From positions 1-11,520 of the forward strand of contig RFPG01000023.1 of the NCBI GenBank assembly GCA_009926245.1: DNA of 11,520 nt, in the 5' to 3' direction. Of the stretch, positions 6,451 to 11,520 are shown in pieces. The stretch comes from Sphingobacteriia bacterium. GTDB lineage: Bacteria; Bacteroidota; Bacteroidia; UBA7662. The notes under the pieces were generated by a model. It saw only the letters and a program-made list of their open reading frames with translations, did not search any database and was not told the DNA's origin. Both the position numbers and the translations under genes were made by a program. Numbering within the stretch: position 1 is the stretch's first letter; each line of letters begins with the position of its first letter.

Positions 6451-8073
6451 TTAGCGCAGCGACCAGCGGCCAACACGAGCTCCGCCGCGCTCATTATTCA
6501 AACGAATGGTGTAAAGCCCGGGTGCCAAACCACCGGCGGGGAACGATGCTTGGTGGGTCCCATCTCCATCCAAAACCTGGGTGTGGACAATGCGGCCGCG
6601 GATATCCAGCCATTCCAATTGGGTTAATTGATCTTTGGCATAGGATTCTTCCAAGTAGATCCAGCCTCCATCCGATCCGGCGGGGTTGGGGTAGAAACGG
6701 AAATCGGCGGTTGTTACCATGTCCCGGATATTGGAAGCGCCTACGGTTCTGAATTTCCAATAATTGCCGGTGGTTGAGGCTGAATATGAACCGCAGGTGA
6801 CCTTGTGATTAATGGCTTTGACCGACCAATAGTAATCCACATTGGGATTCAGCAAAGAGCCGGTGTATTGATAGGTAGTATCGTTTACAATACGGTCCTC
6901 GATCAAGGTGGTAAACGTGAATTGACGGCTAATGCGGAGCAGGTACATGGTCGCACCGGGTACGCGGTTCCAACGGAAGGTGAGGTTGGGTACGTTGTTG
7001 GTGCTGTTGTTCAGGGGATGAAGATGGGTGGGCCTGCTGTCCAAAATCGTATCGTAGGGAGCAATAGGGGGCGATGTGAGGTACAATCGCGGACCGGCTT
7101 GTCCGTTGGTCACCGTGACCGTGGCTTTCATGGCTGCTTTTTGTTGAACCGAAAAGGAATCCTGGCAAGCATCGTCGGCGTAGCTCATGTAATACCTTCC
7201 CACTGGATTGAACAAATCGTTGTTGATGTCCCGTTCGGTGGTATTGATGCCTGGGCAGTTCCAACGATCCGGTCGAAAATCCGATGGAGTATCGCAGAAG
7301 CGATCCCCGGCCGTTGCACAATTGGCCGGAAGTCGGGGAGCCACTTCGTTGGCAAGGCGGGTCACCCGCTCTGCACCGGCAGCGGCTGGCGCATCGCTGG
7401 TTGTTTGAAAAGGATGTGGAAGGCTGAGAAAATGCCCCATTTCATGGGCCCACGTTGAGTTTCCTGCACCGCTACAGGAAATACTCAGGTAAATGGCGCC
7501 CTGACGGAACGTGGTGGCAGGTTCGCCTGTTCCGGGAAAATTGGCAAAGCCGCAAAGCTGCATGGCCGATAGGTTGCAGAAGTAAACATTGATAACGCGC
7601 GATGCATTGTGCAGGTTGTTGATGGTGCCTGCTGTCGCAAAGCTGGGGAGGTTGTACCAGGCCGAGCTGTTGATGTAGTTGATATCACCGCGCAGGAAAA
7701 ATTGAATTCCGGTATTCCGGTAGTGGTTGTTGAGCTCACAGAGATTGCGCGAGAGTTGTTCCAGCGTGTAACGGCCTGCGCCCGCATCGTTGCCAATAAA
7801 GTGGGCCTTGATGGGGAGGAAGACCGTGCTTTGGACCTGTTCGGTGGCCAATTCGTTCAAAACCCCCGAAGTGTGCAGTCCTTCGATCCAACGCAGGGTG
7901 GAGGCTGGAGCTGATCCGGTACCGCAGTAACCATCCCCTACCGCAGACTGAGCGCGGGCGGCCTGGCCGCCAAAGACGAAGGGAACGCAGGCCAAGAACA
8001 AGGCGCGTAACAACAGGCCTTGAAGGGGTAGGCCCAAGGTGGCCTGTAGGATGTTTCGAGAGAGGTTTTTCAT
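6451..8073 (-). CDS. Secreted M43-type metalloprotease, first gene of array, with clear T9SS sorting domain
   Basis: Predicted extracellular zinc endopeptidase of 540 residues from ATG 8071-8073. A longer reading from TTG 8125-8127 would add 18 residues before an otherwise typical signal peptide and would read through the likely promoter, so it is rejected. The signal peptide is long (basic start, hydrophobic to about 35, likely cleavage ARA|QS near 42). The catalytic motif HEMGHFLSLPH is at 210-220 (zinc ligands H210, H214, H220), and the Met-turn MSYADDAC starts at M296. Ser217 sits where metzincins usually have Gly. A fibronectin III-like domain spans about 340-445. The C-terminus (about 458-540) is a good T9SS type A sorting domain: FYPNPAG, a middle WLDIRGRIV strand and LAPGLYTIRL. 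Being promoter-proximal and best preserved, it may be the functional core of the array. Substrate is unknown. Confidence 0.93.
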   Translation of the reverse strand: MKNLSRNILQATLGLPLQGLLLRALFLACVPFVFGGQAARAQSAVGDGYCGTGSAPASTLRWIEGLHTSGVLNELATEQVQSTVFLPIKAHFIGNDAGAGRYTLEQLSRNLCELNNHYRNTGIQFFLRGDINYINSSAWYNLPSFATAGTINNLHNASRVINVYFCNLSAMQLCGFANFPGTGEPATTFRQGAIYLSISCSGAGNSTWAHEMGHFLSLPHPFQTTSDAPAAAGAERVTRLANEVAPRLPANCATAGDRFCDTPSDFRPDRWNCPGINTTERDINNDLFNPVGRYYMSYADDACQDSFSVQQKAAMKATVTVTNGQAGPRLYLTSPPIAPYDTILDSRPTHLHPLNNSTNNVPNLTFRWNRVPGATMYLLRISRQFTFTTLIEDRIVNDTTYQYTGSLLNPNVDYYWSVKAINHKVTCGSYSASTTGNYWKFRTVGASNIRDMVTTADFRFYPNPAGSDGGWIYLEESYAKDQLTQLEWLDIRGRIVHTQVLDGDGTHQASFPAGGLAPGLYTIRLNNERGGARVGRWSLR

Positions 8074-8101
8074 GGTTTTTGGAAAGGTTAGCCCAATAAA
8101 G

Positions 8102-8109
8102 CAAAAATA
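8102..8109 (-). promoter_or_regulatory. Probable -7 box of the protease-array promoter
   Basis: On the minus strand the bases read TATTTTTG, an exact match to the Bacteroidota TAnnTTTG -7 consensus, about 28 bases before the ATG at 8073. That would give a leader of roughly 22-25 bases. The matching upstream TTTG element is not clear: the best candidate, CTTG, is only about 15 bases away, shorter than usual. Confidence 0.5.
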
Positions 8110-8124
8110 CGGGTAAAATTGCGC

Positions 8125-8134
8125 CAAGGCCTTG
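8125..8134. promoter_or_regulatory. 10-bp palindrome between divergent promoters
   Basis: CAAGGCCTTG is a perfect palindrome lying between the two opposed TAnnTTTG boxes (8102-8109 and 8164-8171) in the 124-base gap between the protease array and mdh. Its position, near the expected -33 region of the minus-strand promoter, would suit an operator. A 10-bp palindrome can easily occur by chance, and no regulator gene is nearby. Confidence 0.25.
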
Positions 8135-8163
8135 TTTCTAATTAAAAAAACAGGGTTTTGCTT

Positions 8164-8171
8164 TAATTTTG
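8164..8171 (+). promoter_or_regulatory. Probable -7 box of the mdh promoter
   Basis: TAATTTTG matches the Bacteroidota TAnnTTTG -7 consensus and lies 26 bases before the mdh ATG. Transcription would start near 8176-8180, giving a leader of about 20 bases. No clear TTTG element is seen at the usual upstream spacing. Confidence 0.5.
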
Positions 8172-8183
8172 ACCCCGTTCAAT

Positions 8184-8195
8184 CAACCCCCCTAA
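8184..8195 (+). promoter_or_regulatory. C-rich leader motif CAACCCCCCTAA before mdh start
   Basis: This string ends 2 bases before the mdh ATG and matches the clpP leader motif except for one extra C. No Shine-Dalgarno-like sequence is present. It would fall at or just after the predicted transcription start. Role unknown. Confidence 0.35.
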
Positions 8196-8197
8196 CC

Positions 8198-9133
8198 ATG
8201 AAAATTACCGTTGTCGGAGCCGGAAATGTAGGTGCCACCTGTGCCGATGCCATTGCCCACCGCGAGTTGGCCAACGAAGTCGTTCTGTTGGATATCCGAG
8301 AGAATTTTGCCGAAGGCAAGGCCTTGGACATTTGGCAAACCGCCCCCATCCACCTCTACGATACCCGGACCATTGGTTCAACCAACGATTATTCCAAAAC
8401 AGCCGGCAGCCAGGTGGTGGTCATCACCTCAGGTCTCCCCCGCAAGCCGGGCATGAGCCGCGATGATTTGATTTCAACCAACGCGGGCATTGTCCGTTCG
8501 GTGACAGAACAAATTATGCATTATTCCCCGGAGGCCATCTTGGTGGTGGTTTCCAATCCGCTGGATGTCATGACCTACTGCGCTTATTTGGCCGCCGGCA
8601 TTGATTCATCGCGGGTTTTTGGAATGGCCGGTATCTTGGACACCGCCCGCTACCGGGCTTTCTTGGCCGAAGCCCTGGATTGCTCCCCCAAAGACATTCA
8701 GGCGGTCCTGATGGGAGGTCATGGCGACACCATGGTGCCCCTGCCTCGTTATACCACGGTCGGTGGCATCCCGGTTACCGAACTGATCGAGCCCACCCGC
8801 TTGGAGGCCATTATTGACCGCACCAAAAAAGGCGGCGGTGAAATCGTCAATCTTTTGGGAACCTCCGCCTGGTATGCCCCTGGTGCCGCCGCTGCCCAAA
8901 TGGTCGAAGCCATTGTGCGGGATCAAAAGCGGATTTTCCCAGTCTGTGCCTGGCTAACCGGCCAATACGGTTTGAATAACCTGTACATGGGGGCTCCGGT
9001 CAAATTAGGTCGTCATGGCATTGAATCCATTATCGAATTGCATTTGAACGAAGCCGAAATGGCCTTGGTCAACGATTCGGCCAAAGCAGTGCGCGAGGTC
9101 ATGGATGTCTTGGACGGCATGAAGGCCTCCTAA
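8198..9133 (+). CDS. mdh: Malate dehydrogenase, NAD-dependent (LDH-like type)
   Basis: Catalyses malate + NAD+ to oxaloacetate + NADH in the TCA cycle, in the cytoplasm. The 311-residue product from ATG 8198 has the Rossmann loop GAGNVG at 7-12 and Asp32 at the end of beta-2 (VVLLDI), which favours NAD over NADP. The active-site loop GLPRKPGMSRDDL has Arg82 and Arg88, with the Arg of malate dehydrogenases where lactate dehydrogenases have Gln. SNPLDVMT follows at 119-126, then Asp148/Arg151 in ILDTARYR and catalytic His175 in GGHGDTMVPL. Length and motifs fit the tetrameric LDH-like malate dehydrogenases common in Bacteroidota. An upstream extension from TTG 8132 was rejected because it adds a non-homologous leader ahead of the Rossmann strand. 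It diverges from the protease array and precedes tilS by 27 bases, so it may lead an mdh-tilS-rluD unit. Confidence 0.97.
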   Translation: MKITVVGAGNVGATCADAIAHRELANEVVLLDIRENFAEGKALDIWQTAPIHLYDTRTIGSTNDYSKTAGSQVVVITSGLPRKPGMSRDDLISTNAGIVRSVTEQIMHYSPEAILVVVSNPLDVMTYCAYLAAGIDSSRVFGMAGILDTARYRAFLAEALDCSPKDIQAVLMGGHGDTMVPLPRYTTVGGIPVTELIEPTRLEAIIDRTKKGGGEIVNLLGTSAWYAPGAAAAQMVEAIVRDQKRIFPVCAWLTGQYGLNNLYMGAPVKLGRHGIESIIELHLNEAEMALVNDSAKAVREVMDVLDGMKAS

Positions 9134-9160
9134 GATCCGAATCTCTCCAACCCCTGCCTC

Positions 9161-10492
9161 GTGGAAGCTCTCAGTCAGGTCCTTTTGGACCAGTTGATCC
9201 ACCGTGGGGAATGGCCCTTAACGCGGCCGGTTTTGCTTAGCATTAGCGGGGGGCGCGATTCGGTGGCTTTGTTGCATGCTTTTCTTGGCGCTGGCATACG
9301 GCCCGCTTTGTACCATTGTTGTTATCAGTTACGCGGCGATGATTCCCTGGCCGATGCCCGCTTGGTGGAGGATTTAGCGGCAACACACGGTCTCGAAGCG
9401 GTGGTCGATTACCTTCCGGTTTCGTGGTCTCAAAACCTAAAATCCAAAGGAGAAAACCTACAGCAGGCGGCCCGACGACTACGTTACCGTCGCCTCGAAG
9501 AATTACGGGCCAATCGCTTTTTGAATGCATTGGTGGTGACGGCTCATCATGCTGAAGACCAAGCAGAAACTGTTTTGATGGCTTTGCTGAAGGGCCGGGG
9601 TTCCGCTCGATTGGCGGGCTTGGTCGATACCCCCGATTTGTGGAGGCCTTGGTTGCAAGTCCGAAGGGCCCAAATCCAAGCCTACATCCAAAGCAACCAA
9701 CTTTCGTATCGCGAGGATCAAAGCAATGCATCGGATATCTACGATCGGAATTTTGTACGGATGCATTTGGCTCCGTTGATAAGCGAACGATTTCCGGCTT
9801 GGGTGGAAGCCCTTGGACGGGAAGCCCTGGATAGGCGTCGACTGGAGGAAGGACTGCGCGCATGGGAGACTCAAACAAATGAGTTGGGAATTACGAGGGT
9901 TTTGGATTCTCCCTACGGGTCTTTTTTGTTCATGGACGAGGGTGGTCGAGCGCACCCCATGCACACGGTGTTAGCGGAGAGGGCCTGGTATTCACTGGGC
10001 GCCAATCGATCCCAGGCGGAAGCCTTGCGTGGTGCATGGGATTTGTTACCCGGCAAAAAATTAGCCTGTGGTCTAGGCATGGTTTATCGCTGCCGCAAGG
10101 CTTTGTGTTTTTTTGAGAAAAGCCCCCATGCATGGGATGCTGTGCCTGTGTTAGGCGGCCCGGATGACCAGCAGGAATTGCTCCGGGGTTGGCATCGATT
10201 TGGCTGGACTATCGATAACCCCTCCACCTTCGATCCGACCAAGTGGAGCTGGAGACCCGTCCGCCCCGGGGATTCGGGCTCGCGTTCCGAGTCCCTCGTG
10301 GAGGCCCTGGCCCGTAGGGGGGTGCCCCAGCCCCTTCGCGTGGATTGGCCGGTTTTGTGTTACCAAGACAAATCCGTTTGGACCCCTGGCCTAGGTGGTC
10401 TTGATTTGGAGGGAGCACTTCGCGTCACCTGGACCTGGACAGGCCCCCAGGGTCTAATTTCGTCCCATGACCCAAGACCTGGAAACGGATAA
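9161..10492 (+). CDS. tilS: tRNA(Ile)-lysidine synthetase TilS (GTG start)
   Basis: Ligates lysine to C34 of the CAU-anticodon tRNA(Ile) using ATP, making lysidine so that the tRNA reads AUA and is charged with Ile. The 443-residue protein has the N-terminal PP-loop SGGRDS at 29-34, followed by the family blocks YQLRGDDSLADA at 55-66, GENLQQAARRLRYRRLEEL at 97-115 and TAHHAEDQAETVLMALLKG at 127-145. It then has REDQSNASDIYDRNFVR at 184-200 and a C-terminal tRNA-binding domain with RPVRPGD at 365-371 and VWTPGLGG. Length is typical (E. coli 432). No ATG precedes the PP-loop; GTG 9161 is the best start, with in-frame TTG codons at 9185 and 9194 as alternatives. A C-rich CAACCCCT precedes the start. 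The 3' end overlaps rluD by 26 bases, suggesting cotranscription. Confidence 0.95.
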   Translation: MEALSQVLLDQLIHRGEWPLTRPVLLSISGGRDSVALLHAFLGAGIRPALYHCCYQLRGDDSLADARLVEDLAATHGLEAVVDYLPVSWSQNLKSKGENLQQAARRLRYRRLEELRANRFLNALVVTAHHAEDQAETVLMALLKGRGSARLAGLVDTPDLWRPWLQVRRAQIQAYIQSNQLSYREDQSNASDIYDRNFVRMHLAPLISERFPAWVEALGREALDRRRLEEGLRAWETQTNELGITRVLDSPYGSFLFMDEGGRAHPMHTVLAERAWYSLGANRSQAEALRGAWDLLPGKKLACGLGMVYRCRKALCFFEKSPHAWDAVPVLGGPDDQQELLRGWHRFGWTIDNPSTFDPTKWSWRPVRPGDSGSRSESLVEALARRGVPQPLRVDWPVLCYQDKSVWTPGLGGLDLEGALRVTWTWTGPQGLISSHDPRPGNG

Positions 10493-11520
10493 GGCCTCCC
10501 TCCCGGACGAGGACCAGGACGATCTCTACGAGCATTACCGATTGGTGGTGGATAAGGGCCAGACCCCTTTGCGTATCGATCGTTTTTTGGACTTGCGCAC
10601 CGCCCATATCTCACGCAACCGCATTCAAAACGCTATCAAGGCCGGGTCGCTGCTGGTGAATGGTTTGGCCGTCAAGGCCAGCTACAAGGTCAAGCCCTTG
10701 GACACGGTTCAGTTGGTCTTGGCGCATCCACCCCGGGTCAAAGGGTTGATTGCCGAGAACATTCCCCTGGACATTGTTTACGAAGACGAAGCCTTGCTGG
10801 TGGTCCACAAGCCTGCAGGTATGGTGGTGCATCCAGGACACGGTCATCATCAGGGCACGCTGGTCAATGCCTTGGCCTACCGCTTGAACGACCTGCCGGT
10901 CGATAACCATCCGCTCAGCGATGGGAGTCTAAGGCCGGGTCTGGTTCATCGCATCGACAAGGATACCTCGGGTCTTTTGGTGGTGGCCAAAAAAGAAAGC
11001 GCCATGACCCATTTGGCCCGTCAATTTTTTGATCACAGCATCCAGCGCACCTATCAAGCCTTGGTTTGGGGCTGTCCCGAGGCCAGCGGCACCTTTCGAG
11101 CTTCCATCGATCGGGATCCGGCCGATCGTCAGCGGATGAAAGGGTACGCCGACCACCGAAGTGGCAAGGCGGCGGTGACCCATTACCGTCGAATCGAAAA
11201 TTGGGGCCCTGTAAGCCTCATGGAATTTAACTTGGAAACGGGCCGAACCCATCAAATCAGGGTGCACACCTCGATGCATGGTTTCCCCATTTTTAACGAT
11301 TCAACCTATGGGGGGGACGGCATCGTCCGCGGGCCTCAACGGGGTTCCTACCGTAGTTTTGTAACCAAATGTTTGCAGGAAATGCCTCGCATGGCCTTGC
11401 ATGCCAAGACGTTGGGTTTTGTGCACCCGGAAACGGGCGCCAACATGTTTTTTGATTCGGACTTGCCTTCGGATTTTGAACAGACCCTTCGAGCATGGAG
11501 GGAATGGGCCGCTTCGGAAG
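10467..11520 (+). CDS. rluD: RluD-type 23S rRNA pseudouridine synthase (3' truncated by window)
   Basis: RluA/RluD-family enzyme that isomerises uridines in rRNA; RluD modifies helix 69 of 23S rRNA. The frame is open from ATG 10467 to the window end, 351 codons without a stop, and probably lacks only a few C-terminal residues since E. coli RluD has 326. It has an acidic N-terminal extension, an S4-like RNA-binding domain at about 33-90 (LRIDRFLD, SRNRIQNAIKAG, VNG), and then the synthase domain with EDEALLVVHKPAGMVVHPG at 106-124. The catalytic motif HRIDKDTSGLLVVAK has Asp164 as the expected nucleophile (codon 10956-10958). ETGRTHQIRVH and the late MPRMALHAKTLGFVHPETG are also present. An S4 domain plus this motif set fits RluD better than RluA, but RluB/C-like target specificity cannot be excluded. 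The start lies inside the last 26 bases of tilS, implying translational coupling. Confidence 0.92.
   Translation, partial: MTQDLETDKASLPDEDQDDLYEHYRLVVDKGQTPLRIDRFLDLRTAHISRNRIQNAIKAGSLLVNGLAVKASYKVKPLDTVQLVLAHPPRVKGLIAENIPLDIVYEDEALLVVHKPAGMVVHPGHGHHQGTLVNALAYRLNDLPVDNHPLSDGSLRPGLVHRIDKDTSGLLVVAKKESAMTHLARQFFDHSIQRTYQALVWGCPEASGTFRASIDRDPADRQRMKGYADHRSGKAAVTHYRRIENWGPVSLMEFNLETGRTHQIRVHTSMHGFPIFNDSTYGGDGIVRGPQRGSYRSFVTKCLQEMPRMALHAKTLGFVHPETGANMFFDSDLPSDFEQTLRAWREWAASE

Noticed and set aside
8074..8127. 18-residue extension of the first protease from a TTG at 8125-8127
   Set aside because: It would place an aromatic-rich stretch before a complete signal peptide and translate through the likely -7 box; ATG 8071-8073 is better.
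8146..8159. Small inverted repeat AAAAC...GTTTT upstream of mdh as a terminator or hairpin
   Set aside because: A stem of only about 5 weak base pairs with a 3-base loop, lying between divergent genes where no transcript needs to end.
8132..8197. 22-residue N-terminal extension of malate dehydrogenase
   Set aside because: Malate dehydrogenases begin with the beta-1 strand and GxGxxG directly, as from ATG 8198; the extension also spans the probable promoter.

Overview
The window looks like a chromosomal segment from a Bacteroidota bacterium of moderate GC content. The basis is three secreted metalloproteases with type IX secretion (T9SS) style C-terminal domains, signal peptides that leave Gln at the mature N-terminus, start codons without Shine-Dalgarno sequences, and -7 boxes of the form TAnnTTTG. 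I cannot name a genus. No tRNA, rRNA, insertion sequence, CRISPR array or phage gene is visible, and almost all of the sequence is coding.

Region 1 (1-3226, + strand) is a protein quality-control block: the C-terminal part of trigger factor (tig, cut by the window edge), clpP, clpX, and a small flavodoxin-fold FMN reductase-like gene. clpP and clpX overlap by one base (TAATG), and the reductase starts 2 bases after clpX, apparently from a TTG codon. Trigger factor carries a striking (His-Asp)n insert in its C-terminal domain.

Region 2 (3330-8073, - strand) is a tandem array of three paralogous secreted metalloproteases of the M43 (cytophagalysin/pappalysin-like metzincin) type. Each has a signal peptide, a catalytic domain with HExxHxxxxxH and a Met-turn, a fibronectin III-like domain and a C-terminal sorting-type domain. 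Gaps of 18 and 25 bases suggest one operon, read from the promoter region near 8100 and ending convergently against the clp block. The three copies differ in the residue that replaces the usual metzincin glycine and in how well the sorting domain is preserved.

Region 3 (8198-11520, + strand) returns to core metabolism and RNA modification: malate dehydrogenase (mdh), tRNA(Ile)-lysidine synthetase (tilS) and an RluD-type 23S rRNA pseudouridine synthase (cut by the window end). tilS and rluD overlap by 26 bases. mdh and the protease array diverge from a 124-base intergenic region with a -7-type box in each direction and a 10-bp palindrome between them.

Most of this is conserved core genome. 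The parts that deserve attention are the His-rich trigger factor, the triplicated protease cassette sitting between housekeeping genes, and a recurrent C-rich CAACCCC leader just upstream of several start codons.
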